From Bacilli bacterium (lineage in GTDB: Bacteria; Bacillota_I; Bacilli_A; ML615J-28; CAG-698), in contig JAEDHQ010000012.1 of NCBI GenBank assembly GCA_016296945.1, positions 1 to 40,996 of the forward strand: a DNA stretch of 40,996 nucleotides, in the 5' to 3' direction. The notes beneath the pieces are model-generated. The model searched no databases, had not been told where the DNA came from, and saw only the letters and a program-made list of their open reading frames with translations. Position numbers and translations under genes: made by a program. Shown here one piece after another: positions 15,670-24,958 of this stretch; the first letter of the stretch is position 1; every line of letters starts with the position of its first letter.

Positions 15670-18375
15670 TTAGTCAGTAATCTCTTTATAAGCAATAATT
15701 GTTTGATAATTTTGTACTCTCATGTTATCTGTCAACACTAAATTTTCTATATTTAATGTATCTAGGTATAAAGTATAACCACTTAAGTTTGCTAATTTCA
15801 AACTCTTAATCAAGCCATTACTATGACAAATAATATATTCAACCTTATTAATACGATCGATGATTTTTATTGTAATTAAACTTCCATCATCATTCTTTGT
15901 AACTTCTACATCACTTAAGATTTCTTCTGCAGATTTTCCAAATACAGCATTATTTTGTTTCAAAGCAATCAATTTCTTATAGTTTTCAAACATATCAAGA
16001 TTACGAACTTTTAACGCATAATTGATTTGATTTACTTCATAAGAAGATTCATATGAGTTTGAATCTCCACCTTTTGTTCTTAACATTTCTTCACCTGCAA
16101 GCATAAAAGTAATACCTTGAGAAGTGAAGACACAAGAATTAGCTAGCATTGCTTGTTTTTTAATAGTGTCAGGATTACTGATTCCAGCAGCTCTAATTCT
16201 ATCATATAAAGTATAGTTGTCATGACATGTTACATAACTAATTGACTTAGTTGGATCAGTAACATTATTTAATGTAATACCTTTAAGTCCTTTGATTAAA
16301 TCATTAGTTGTAGAAACATTACCACTTACCCATCCTTTTTCACTAACACCACTTAAACCGCCTTTAATTAATGAGTCACGCATCTTATCATTAAATTGAC
16401 CATAACCTTTAAATAAAGCCATATTAGCTTGTGTAGCAGGTGCACTTGATAAAGCAGTAGTTCCTCCAGTCCATGGTTCACCAAAAACTGTAATATAAGG
16501 GTTAATCTTATGAAGATTATCTGCTAATTGGTTCATTGTTTCTACATCATGAACACCCATTAAGTCAAATCTAAAACCACCTAATTTATATTCTGTAGCC
16601 CAAAATTCAGTAGAATCAATCATAAACTTACGGAACATTGATAATTCAGAAGCAGTTTCATTACCACACCCTGAGCCATTAGAAGCGACACCAGAACGAT
16701 ATCTAAAGTAATATTTAGGCATTAATACATCAAAGTTACTTCCGTCTAAACCAGCAACATGATTATAAACAACATCCATAATAATATTAATACCAGCTTC
16801 ATTATAAGCTTTTACTAATTCTTTAAATTCTTTGATTTTTACATAACCATCATATGGATTAGATGAATAAATACCATCTAAAGAGTTATAGTTTAATGGA
16901 TTGTAACCCCAGTTAAATGCGCGTTTTGAACCATCTGTACGACTTGGATCATCATCTGCTCTTTCATCATTTGCTTGATCAAAAATTGGAATCAATTGAA
17001 CAGCATTTACACCAAGTTCTTTAATGTGATCAAAACCAGTTGTAACTGTTACATCACCAGATGTATAAGTAGTACCAGTTTCATATAAGCCTTTAAATAA
17101 CTTGGCATTTTCAGGAGTACCACCCCATGTTGTACTACTTGTGATATCAGCTACATGAGTCTCATAAATTGTTAATGATTGCGCAGGAATATTATGAATT
17201 TTTACATTATCCCATCCAGTTGGATTTGTTTTAGAAAAATCAACAATCATTCCACGATAACCATTAATACCAGTAGATTTAGCATATGGGTCAACAACCT
17301 CTCTTTCAGTGAATGATGAGTTTGTAACAACATATGTATAATACTTACCAGCTAGATCACCTAAAACTGTATATTCCCAGCATCCATTCTCAATACGTTC
17401 CATCGCATATTCTTGGTAAGAATCATTTCCAAAAGAAAAATTTGTTTTCACGCCATTTATTAACGCTGAAGTAGGTGTTCCACTTTCATATACTCTTAAT
17501 TTAATTTCAGAAGATACTGGAGACCATACTCTAAAAATAGTTTCATTCTTAGAATAAATAGCACCTAATTCACCAGTATATGTATACTTTAAAGCAAAAT
17601 CATTAGTTTTATATAAACTTACCTTATCAGCATATTTTACTTGTGTTAATCCAGACTTTTCAAAAACAACTTTTAATTTAAAATCTTTAGTTATATCTGG
17701 CATATTAGCGCCTAAACTATATTGAAGTTTTTTAGTAGTTTTTAAGATAATATTTGGATCATTTTCTGTATCTGAACTTACTAAATTATTACCATCATAT
17801 GACAATTCAAATGATTTATAATCTTTATTTAGTTCAAACCAAACATAATATGTATTGTTTTGGACAATTATTTCAAATGTTTGAACAATATCTGCCACTT
17901 CACCCTCCGCATTAGTGTAAATTGTTTTATCACCTTGTCTTAAATAAATTTGATAATAACCAGCTAAATCAACTTTATAATCCTTAAAGACAACAAAGCG
18001 GTCTCCATCATAATCCTTTGTCCAACTTGCTTGCTTACGAATTATGAAGCCTAGTTTACTACTGGCAAGACTTTCACTCCATTCAGAAAAGTCAAAAGTA
18101 ACATAAGCACCATAATCATCTGTTCCTTCAAATGAATATAATGCACCATCTTTTCCATCTTCCCATAACCATAATCCCCAAGAATCATAACTTGAATCTG
18201 TCCTTTTATAATGAATTGTAAAACCAACAGGTGTTACACTTGGTGTATCATCAGGATTATTAGAATCTTTATTCGGATCATCTGGTGTTTTTTCTTTACA
18301 AGAAATCAACACTAATGGGAAAATGAAAATAATAAAAATAAATAATAATATTTTTTTAATTTTCCAATTTCTCAT
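15670..18375 (-). CDS. Type I pullulanase lipoprotein (CBM41-CBM48-GH13)
   Basis: A 901-aa surface debranching enzyme that cleaves alpha-1,6 linkages in pullulan and amylopectin. The signal peptide ends in LISC, lipidated Cys26, followed by a Pro/Asp linker. Residues about 50-158 match a CBM41-type domain (WGLWLWEDG) and about 270-370 a CBM48 (FRVWSP). The GH13 barrel follows: the type I pullulanase motif FNWGYNPLNYN (487-497), region I DVVYNHV, nucleophile Asp604 in FRFDLMG, acid Glu633 in FGEPW, and His718-Asp719 in TCHDN. All catalytic residues are intact. Its AGGAGA ribosome site overlaps the stop of the lipoprotein gene before it, so translation is likely coupled. I could not assign a CBM to residues 160-265. 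Confidence 0.93.
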   Translation of the reverse strand: MRNWKIKKILLFIFIIFIFPLVLISCKEKTPDDPNKDSNNPDDTPSVTPVGFTIHYKRTDSSYDSWGLWLWEDGKDGALYSFEGTDDYGAYVTFDFSEWSESLASSKLGFIIRKQASWTKDYDGDRFVVFKDYKVDLAGYYQIYLRQGDKTIYTNAEGEVADIVQTFEIIVQNNTYYVWFELNKDYKSFELSYDGNNLVSSDTENDPNIILKTTKKLQYSLGANMPDITKDFKLKVVFEKSGLTQVKYADKVSLYKTNDFALKYTYTGELGAIYSKNETIFRVWSPVSSEIKLRVYESGTPTSALINGVKTNFSFGNDSYQEYAMERIENGCWEYTVLGDLAGKYYTYVVTNSSFTEREVVDPYAKSTGINGYRGMIVDFSKTNPTGWDNVKIHNIPAQSLTIYETHVADITSSTTWGGTPENAKLFKGLYETGTTYTSGDVTVTTGFDHIKELGVNAVQLIPIFDQANDERADDDPSRTDGSKRAFNWGYNPLNYNSLDGIYSSNPYDGYVKIKEFKELVKAYNEAGINIIMDVVYNHVAGLDGSNFDVLMPKYYFRYRSGVASNGSGCGNETASELSMFRKFMIDSTEFWATEYKLGGFRFDLMGVHDVETMNQLADNLHKINPYITVFGEPWTGGTTALSSAPATQANMALFKGYGQFNDKMRDSLIKGGLSGVSEKGWVSGNVSTTNDLIKGLKGITLNNVTDPTKSISYVTCHDNYTLYDRIRAAGISNPDTIKKQAMLANSCVFTSQGITFMLAGEEMLRTKGGDSNSYESSYEVNQINYALKVRNLDMFENYKKLIALKQNNAVFGKSAEEILSDVEVTKNDDGSLITIKIIDRINKVEYIICHSNGLIKSLKLANLSGYTLYLDTLNIENLVLTDNMRVQNYQTIIAYKEITD

Positions 18376-18378
18376 TCT

Positions 18379-19155
18379 TTATTCTCCTAAAAAAGTATAT
18401 ATCTTTACAAACTCGCTAATGTAATCACATTCCATTGTTGTCAAGGAGTAACTTCCTTTGTTCTCATCTAATTCTGTTTTTGAAAATAGATCAACAATCA
18501 TTCCATATTTATTAACACTAAATTGGTGAATTAAATTATACTTTAATTTATCTCTATCAGTATATTGGGATTTAGCGCTAAACTCTAAATTATTAGTAGT
18601 TTCATCAATTTTAAATGAATTATAGTAATTTCCAATATTACCTAAAATATAATCACCATAATAACATCCGCCTTTATGATAATTGTATTCTAAATCAGTA
18701 TAATAGAAATTCTTAATCAACAAATCCATATCTTCATTACGATATTGTAATTCATTAACTACACCATCAACTAATTCATACGCAACAATAAAACCATTTT
18801 CATTTAGATAAGTGATAGTTTCTCGTATATAATATTTGAATTGATCAACACCATCACCATAATAATCACCGCTTAGAACGGTCTTTGAATAGTGATATAA
18901 ACCATCTCTTCTATCAATATAAGTATAAATTGAAATCTCACCTTGTGAAATACCATCTATATAATGTACTGAATTAAGAACTGATGAACCATATTTTACA
19001 TTCTCATAAGTTTCATCAAAGTTAAATGCATTTATATAATCCTTAATTTCACCATCAGGAATATCTCGCTGACAACCACTTAAACAAACTACAATTACGA
19101 GTAAAAATAATAGATAAAAGAATTTTCTATTGATAGCTATATGTTGCACTGCCAT
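18379..19155 (-). CDS. Lipoprotein of unknown function (second of a related pair)
   Basis: A lipoprotein of about 258 aa with lipobox LSGC (Cys28 from the chosen start), followed by a beta-rich, Tyr-rich domain. I recognise no family. Its C-terminal third parallels that of the preceding gene: a hydrophobic-Asn pair, a Lys or Asn-x-Gly turn, a Phe-x-x-Leu segment and a final Tyr strand. The two may therefore be distant paralogues. The frame opens at 19188, overlapping the upstream gene by over 60 bases. I prefer the ATG at 19155, which gives a normal-length signal peptide, but no ribosome site precedes any candidate. Translation probably re-initiates from the overlapping upstream gene, which stops at 19127. 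Context suggests a role in starch capture or in the surface complex. Confidence 0.7.
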   Translation of the reverse strand: MAVQHIAINRKFFYLLFLLVIVVCLSGCQRDIPDGEIKDYINAFNFDETYENVKYGSSVLNSVHYIDGISQGEISIYTYIDRRDGLYHYSKTVLSGDYYGDGVDQFKYYIRETITYLNENGFIVAYELVDGVVNELQYRNEDMDLLIKNFYYTDLEYNYHKGGCYYGDYILGNIGNYYNSFKIDETTNNLEFSAKSQYTDRDKLKYNLIHQFSVNKYGMIVDLFSKTELDENKGSYSLTTMECDYISEFVKIYTFLGE

Positions 19156-19768
19156 AAATTGTTTCGCTATCATCTGCTTTGTGAGCATTTAATGTTTCAA
19201 AAGATTCGCTAATTAAATAACCATCTTTATCATATTCAACAGTAATATTCCATTTTGCACTACTACTAATAGAAGCAGGTTTTGAGATTTCTAAAATTTT
19301 ATTAACACCGAAAGCTCGAATAATAAATCCGCCATCTTCTCTTAAATAATAATAAACTGCATCTAAATATCCACCACCAGGTTGATAAATTCTTCCTTCA
19401 AGATTATATTTTGTAGTTAAAGTTATTGATGGTTCGGTCCAATTCTTATATGTAATATGCAAAGGAAGCTTAAGCATATATGAAGAGCAACTAAAATTAT
19501 ATTGATCAGGTGAATCAACGAATGGAAGATTACGACGTGTAAATTCACGAGGAATTTCATTTTCATCATATTGGAAATAATTAAAAACACCAGTAACAGT
19601 GTAAGTTGAATAAACAACACTTCCATCCATTAGTTTAATTACTTCTTCTTCAATTTGTGAAAGAGGAACATATCCTTCATCTGGTTTTTTAATATTACAA
19701 GCTCCTAAACAAAATACACTTAGAAAAGCAAACATTAAAAGTAAACTCAATTTAATAAATCTTTTCAT
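19127..19768 (-). CDS. Lipoprotein of unknown function (first of a related pair)
   Basis: A 213-aa lipoprotein with lipobox LGAC (Cys24), then a polar linker and a beta-rich domain (about 45-210). No family is recognised and no catalytic motif is visible. The C-terminal part (WNITVEYDKDGYLISESFETL and a closing ATYSY) resembles the next gene. AGAGGT lies seven bases before the ATG. It follows the long ATPase gene by 17 bases and overlaps the second lipoprotein gene by 29 bases, so all three are co-transcribed. It may be an auxiliary starch-binding or enzyme-organising surface protein, by position only. Confidence 0.75.
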   Translation of the reverse strand: MKRFIKLSLLLMFAFLSVFCLGACNIKKPDEGYVPLSQIEEEVIKLMDGSVVYSTYTVTGVFNYFQYDENEIPREFTRRNLPFVDSPDQYNFSCSSYMLKLPLHITYKNWTEPSITLTTKYNLEGRIYQPGGGYLDAVYYYLREDGGFIIRAFGVNKILEISKPASISSSAKWNITVEYDKDGYLISESFETLNAHKADDSETIYGSATYSYQ

Positions 19769-19785
19769 GATATTTACCTCTAATA

Positions 19786-22338
19786 CTAGTAAATCTTAAT
19801 ATCCATTGATTTTTCTGTAATATGAATCTTTTCTACATCATAAGATAAATTGATTTCTTCTGAAGTTAATTCATCTTTAATTTCCACATAAATATTCTTT
19901 TCTACATTGTTATCTAAATATGCACATTTAGCATATTTCACATTACCATAATCTAATACTTCTAAAACTTTTGCCTTAAATGCATCAGCAGCATCATTAG
20001 AACTTACAAGATGATAAGCATTGTGAGGGATTTCTACAAAATATTGCTTTGTAAAGACCTTAATACCTAAACTCTTAATCATCTTGTCAGAAATTTGGTC
20101 AGATGCTAATGTCAATAATGAACCAGTCTTAAAGAAGAATAAGATTTTTGCACGCATCAATTTTTCACTATATTCTTTTTGTAATTCTTTATAAGTTTTA
20201 TTGAATTCTTTTTCAATTAGTTTTGCAGGATATGCTTCATTATAGCATTGAGCTTTAAAATCTTTTAATGCTTTTACAAGGCGTTCTTTTTCACGCTTAA
20301 AGTTACCTTTTAAAGCATTAGTTTCAGTATCAAAATCAATTGCTTCAGAATTTAAAGCTTTATTTATTTCATTTTGTCTTTCTAATTGATGATTAGATTT
20401 GAATTGACGTAATTCTAAAACACGTTTACGATAAGCATCACGATCTTTATTAATTTCTTTAAATTGATTAAATGAATCCATTTCATTGTTATAAACTTTA
20501 TCATATGCTTCTTTGACATTAGCTACAATTTCAACGTTTTTAACTTTATGTGCTTTTGTTAATTCACTTAATGCTTTATTTAATTCTTCTTTTAATTTAC
20601 CAATTTCTGCTTTTGTTTGGGCTTCTTTTTCTTTAATTAATGGTGCATTCTTTGCAACAATTGCTTTAGAATCAACATTATTAATTTGAGCTAAAGCTTT
20701 TTCTTTTTCTTCAAAGCGTACTGCAAATATATTTTGATAATAATCTTCAACTTCTTTAACACGACTTTCAACTAAAGCATCATATTTATCACCTACAAAT
20801 TGTTTTGCAGTAACATGATTTAAGAACATGCCATTAATCTTATCATAAGGAGCAATTGCTTCTTTCACAATAATATTGTTTTGATAGAATTGTAATTGTG
20901 AGAAATCAATTTTGATAAAGTGTTTATCTTCAAGTTTAATTTCTTCTTTTGTTATAGTAAATAATAGACTATCGCCCATATTAATACTAGCAACATATAA
21001 ATCATTAATCTTTTCAACGTTTACTAATTCAACTGCAATTCCTTCTTTAGTATTTAAAGTAATTGCTTCAGTTGGAATATCAATACTATAATCACCATTT
21101 TCTAAACTAATTGCTTTTGGTAAACTTACTTTAAATGTATCAAATGATAATACATTATTTACAACTTGACCAAATAATAAGTTAGATTCAGGAACACGAG
21201 GATTAATAATTTGTTCAGTAATACTATCAAATAAATGTAATTTACTAACATTAATAGCAGCTTTTACAACATCACCACGTTTTAATCCATATTGAGATGT
21301 ACCACGGATAATAACTGGAGTAGGTTTTGTTCTTGAATTATCTTCTGTTAGTAATTCAGCGTATACTAATGTTTCATTACCTAATTCTTCAAAATGAGAA
21401 ATCTTAACTGCTACTAAAGCATCAGCGTTTTCAATATCAGCTGGATTTAGTGATAAATGTTCACTTCTAATACCTAATGTTACTTTAGTTTTGCCATCAA
21501 AATATCTAGCTTGCACTTTAGATAATAATTTATGATTTAAAGTAATTATATTTGAAGAATTTAATAAAGTGATTTTATCATTCTCACCAAGACGATCTAA
21601 ATATGCATCAAAGAAATTCATTTGTGGAGTTCCAATGAATCCGGCAACGAATTTATTTTGTGGATAATCATATAAATTCTTTGGTGTATCTACTTGCATT
21701 ATCTTACCTAATTTCATTACAACTACTCTAGTACCTAAAGTCATGGCTTCTACTTGGTCATGAGTTACATAAATAAAAGTAGTTTGTAAATCTTCATGTA
21801 ATTTTGCAATTTCACTACGCATTTGTGCTCTTAATTTTGCATCTAAATTAGATAGAGGTTCATCTAATAACATTACTTTAGGGTTACGTATAATAGCTCT
21901 ACCTAAAGAAACTCTTTGACGTTGTCCACCAGACATCGCACGTGGTTTACGATCTAGATATTCTGTTAAATCTAATACTTGAGCTGCCCATAAAACTTTA
22001 TTATGAATTTCTTCATTAGGAACATGTCTTAATTTTAAACTAAAAGCAATGTTTTCATAAACAGTCATATGAGGATATAAAGCATAGTTTTGGAATACCA
22101 TTGCGATATCACGATCTTTTGGTTCAACATCATTCACAATTTTATCATCGATATATAATTCACCAGCACTAATTTCTTCTAGTCCAGCGATCATTCTTAA
22201 TGTTGTACTTTTCCCACATCCACTAGGTCCTACAAAAACAATAAATTCTTTGTCTTTGATATCCATTGAGAAATCAGATACGGCTTTCGTACCATTTGGA
22301 TAAACCTTATAAATATGTTCTAATCTTAAATTTGACAT
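19786..22338 (-). CDS. MalK/MsmX-type sugar ABC ATPase with a 470-residue C-terminal extension
   Basis: The energising ATPase of the maltodextrin importer, 850 aa against about 370 for the family. Residues 1-238 are a complete ATPase: Walker A GPSGCGKST (37-45), Q-loop VFQNYALYPH, signature MSGGQRQR (135-142), Walker B VMLLDEP (155-161), H-loop His193. The usual TOBE regulatory domain follows to about 378, ending KLHLFDSITEQII, where normal family members stop. Here the chain continues. Residues 385-495 look like a second TOBE-type module (IDIPTEAITL parallels IRSEHLSL). About 512-735 is a Lys/Glu-rich coiled coil. About 750-850 looks like a third module (VEIPHNAYHL). The position between the amylase and the lipoproteins marks it as the MalFG partner. 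Function of the extension is unknown. Confidence 0.92.
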   Translation of the reverse strand: MSNLRLEHIYKVYPNGTKAVSDFSMDIKDKEFIVFVGPSGCGKSTTLRMIAGLEEISAGELYIDDKIVNDVEPKDRDIAMVFQNYALYPHMTVYENIAFSLKLRHVPNEEIHNKVLWAAQVLDLTEYLDRKPRAMSGGQRQRVSLGRAIIRNPKVMLLDEPLSNLDAKLRAQMRSEIAKLHEDLQTTFIYVTHDQVEAMTLGTRVVVMKLGKIMQVDTPKNLYDYPQNKFVAGFIGTPQMNFFDAYLDRLGENDKITLLNSSNIITLNHKLLSKVQARYFDGKTKVTLGIRSEHLSLNPADIENADALVAVKISHFEELGNETLVYAELLTEDNSRTKPTPVIIRGTSQYGLKRGDVVKAAINVSKLHLFDSITEQIINPRVPESNLLFGQVVNNVLSFDTFKVSLPKAISLENGDYSIDIPTEAITLNTKEGIAVELVNVEKINDLYVASINMGDSLLFTITKEEIKLEDKHFIKIDFSQLQFYQNNIIVKEAIAPYDKINGMFLNHVTAKQFVGDKYDALVESRVKEVEDYYQNIFAVRFEEKEKALAQINNVDSKAIVAKNAPLIKEKEAQTKAEIGKLKEELNKALSELTKAHKVKNVEIVANVKEAYDKVYNNEMDSFNQFKEINKDRDAYRKRVLELRQFKSNHQLERQNEINKALNSEAIDFDTETNALKGNFKREKERLVKALKDFKAQCYNEAYPAKLIEKEFNKTYKELQKEYSEKLMRAKILFFFKTGSLLTLASDQISDKMIKSLGIKVFTKQYFVEIPHNAYHLVSSNDAADAFKAKVLEVLDYGNVKYAKCAYLDNNVEKNIYVEIKDELTSEEINLSYDVEKIHITEKSMDIKIY

Positions 22339-22353
22339 ATTTAATTTAATCTC

Positions 22354-23997
22354 CTATTTCTTTAATATTACAATACTGAACGGTGGCATTACTATTGAGC
22401 CATTCTTTTGTTCGCCAACATATTGGCTACTTTCGATTACTATTTGTCCAGTTACTTTGGAAAATCCGTATTCGCTAGGATTTATTACTAAATTGTTATA
22501 TTGAGAAAAGTTTATAACAATTCCGATTTCACTTCCATTATAAGTTTTTGATATAAACAAATAATCTAAATCATCTGTGTCTTTCGCAATTAGTTTAATT
22601 TCTCCTCTAGCAATTTCCGGATTTTGATTTCTAATTAATAATACTTTTTTATAGTAATTTAATATTGAATTACTGTCTTCTAATTGTTCTTTAACTGTTG
22701 GGTAAGGATAATATTCCACAGTTTGTCCAAATTTAACCATACAATCAGGGTTTGTAAAGTCACCCCATTTGATTGGAATACGAACATTTTGGTCTATATT
22801 AGTACTTCCAGCATTAGTTCCAAATAGTCCCACTTCATCTCCATAATAAGAGAAAATTGTTCCATTCATCATTGCTAATAAACCAAATGTAAACTTATTC
22901 TTTTGTGTATTAGTTTCATAAGTATATCTTGGCATATCATGATTATCAAGGAATGGAGCTGGTATACCATTTAAAGCAATACTAATATTATCTAATAAAG
23001 ATTGATAATAGCGATTGATTCCTCTTCCTTCGGGATTAGGACCATTAATTACTCCACTAGTACCTCCATAAGAAACACTTGTAGAAAAATTAAAGAATGA
23101 ATCGACACCACTTGTGTAATAATTCTTAATAACTTCACTACCACTCCAACATTCTCCGACCATATATGCATCTGGATTGATGCTCTTCATATAAGTATTT
23201 AAATAATTTAATAATTCAATGTTCTTTTTATCATTATCTAAATAGTAATATTTGACAGCATCTAATCTAAAACCATCAATTCCCATATCTAAATAATATT
23301 TAATAATATTCTTAAATTCTTCTCTTACATATGGGCTATCACAATTAAATTCAGGCATATTTGCGGAAAAATTTGCTTCATAATAGAAGTTATAATTTGT
23401 TCCCACTTTATATGCTGTTATGTTTGATGGAACATCATTTTGGTTTTTATAGAAAACATAATAATCTTTATATTTTTCTTCTTCTGCAGTTAAAACTTGG
23501 CCATTAATATATTTATTATATGCTTGACAAGCTTTTGAAAAGTCTGGATGAGATTTACTTGTATGATTTAAGACCAAATCAATAATAATATTTATATCAC
23601 GTTTATGACATTCATCAATTAATTTTTTTAAATCTTCAATTGTCCCATATTTTTTATCCACATCATAGTAATCTTTTACATCATATTTATGATAAGAATC
23701 TGATGGATGAATTGGCATCAACCAAATACCATTGTAACCTAAATCTTTTAGATAATCTAACTTCATGATAACACCATTTAAGTCTCCAATAGTATCAAAG
23801 TTTGAATCGCAAAAACTCATAACAAATATTTCATAATAGTTTCGATAATTATCATCAATGATGTTCAAAGTAGATAAATCTTCTTCAATTCTTTTGCCAT
23901 ATTCACCAGCATATGGGTCTTCACCACAACCTACTAATGTTATAAAACTTAATAAAGCCATAAAACTCACTAATAATTTTTTCAAATACTTAGTCAT
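22354..23997 (-). CDS. Alpha-amylase-family (GH13) lipoprotein
   Basis: A 547-aa glycoside hydrolase anchored by lipobox LVGC (Cys24). The GH13 regions are intact: DLVLNHTSKSHP (region I), nucleophile Asp246 in GFRLDAVKYY, acid Glu282 in VGECWSG, and His353-Asp354 in FLDNHDMPRY. The barrel ends in a small beta domain typical of alpha-amylase and neopullulanase-like enzymes. It should cleave alpha-1,4 bonds of starch or maltodextrins outside the membrane, feeding MalE. The exact subfamily cannot be set by eye. Its AAAGGA ribosome site lies across the malG stop codon, four bases upstream, so expression is coupled to the importer genes. Confidence 0.92.
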   Translation of the reverse strand: MTKYLKKLLVSFMALLSFITLVGCGEDPYAGEYGKRIEEDLSTLNIIDDNYRNYYEIFVMSFCDSNFDTIGDLNGVIMKLDYLKDLGYNGIWLMPIHPSDSYHKYDVKDYYDVDKKYGTIEDLKKLIDECHKRDINIIIDLVLNHTSKSHPDFSKACQAYNKYINGQVLTAEEEKYKDYYVFYKNQNDVPSNITAYKVGTNYNFYYEANFSANMPEFNCDSPYVREEFKNIIKYYLDMGIDGFRLDAVKYYYLDNDKKNIELLNYLNTYMKSINPDAYMVGECWSGSEVIKNYYTSGVDSFFNFSTSVSYGGTSGVINGPNPEGRGINRYYQSLLDNISIALNGIPAPFLDNHDMPRYTYETNTQKNKFTFGLLAMMNGTIFSYYGDEVGLFGTNAGSTNIDQNVRIPIKWGDFTNPDCMVKFGQTVEYYPYPTVKEQLEDSNSILNYYKKVLLIRNQNPEIARGEIKLIAKDTDDLDYLFISKTYNGSEIGIVINFSQYNNLVINPSEYGFSKVTGQIVIESSQYVGEQKNGSIVMPPFSIVILKK

Positions 23998-24001
23998 ATT
24001 C

Positions 24002-24958
24002 TTATCCTTTTACGGCACCACCTGTTACGCCTTCAACATAGTAACGTTGTAGGAAGAAGAATAATGTCATGATTGGAATAGAAACAATAACACCGGCAGC
24101 ACAGAAGATTGGGAATCCACTAGTACCAGATTCTAATGTTAATAATTGTTGTAATCCAACAGCTACATTCATTAATTCTTTATTACCAGCAGCAATAACT
24201 GATGCAAACATATAATCACCCCAAGGAGCTGTAAATGCCATCAAAATTGTATAAACAATAATTGGTTTTGATAAAGGCATAATAACCTTCCAGAAGATTG
24301 TATTTTTATTAGCACCATCAATCATAGCTGCTTCATCTAATGATTTAGAAATTGTATCAAAGAATCCTTTAGAAACATAATAGTTCATAACAGATCCAGC
24401 TATATAAATCAAAATTAAACCAGCAATTCCCGCATATCCTGTTTGTAATCCTAATTGACCTAATAAAGTATAATTAATTATCATACCAAGAAAACCAGGG
24501 AACATTCCAATGATTAAGATTAACTTCATATACTTTTTACGAGAAGGGAAACTTAATCTTGAAAATGCATAAGCTGACATTAATGTTAAGACAGTTTGTA
24601 AAATAGCAACAACACATGCAATTAAAAAAGTATTAAGTAGCCATCTACCAAATGGATATGTTTCAGCAAAGACCATTGTTTTTCCGTTGAAAACCATTTC
24701 AAAACTTTTATCAAATAATGCTCGATAATTATCAAATGTCCACGCTTTAGGAATGATAGCAGTTGATTCATATTTAACCGCAAATGATTGTAGAATCAAA
24801 TAAGCAAATGGCATAAGCCAAATTAAAGACATAACAACTAAAATACAGTAAATCAAAGCTCTTTTTGCTTTTTCTTTTGCTCGCATTGAGCCTGTATTTT
24901 CAGAATTATAAAATAAACCTTTAGTTTTAATTGGTTTTAAATATCTAAATCTTTTCAT
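24002..24958 (-). CDS. malG: Maltodextrin ABC transporter permease, MalG type
   Basis: A 318-aa inner-membrane permease with about six membrane segments. The conserved EAA loop is EAAMIDGANKNTIFWKVIMPL, which docks on the ATPase coupling helix. An N-terminal cytoplasmic tail of about 35 residues precedes the first segment. It pairs with MalF, whose stop overlaps its ATG as TAATG. The gene order malE-malF-malG and the following amylase support maltodextrin as substrate. Confidence 0.93.
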   Translation of the reverse strand: MKRFRYLKPIKTKGLFYNSENTGSMRAKEKAKRALIYCILVVMSLIWLMPFAYLILQSFAVKYESTAIIPKAWTFDNYRALFDKSFEMVFNGKTMVFAETYPFGRWLLNTFLIACVVAILQTVLTLMSAYAFSRLSFPSRKKYMKLILIIGMFPGFLGMIINYTLLGQLGLQTGYAGIAGLILIYIAGSVMNYYVSKGFFDTISKSLDEAAMIDGANKNTIFWKVIMPLSKPIIVYTILMAFTAPWGDYMFASVIAAGNKELMNVAVGLQQLLTLESGTSGFPIFCAAGVIVSIPIMTLFFFLQRYYVEGVTGGAVKG

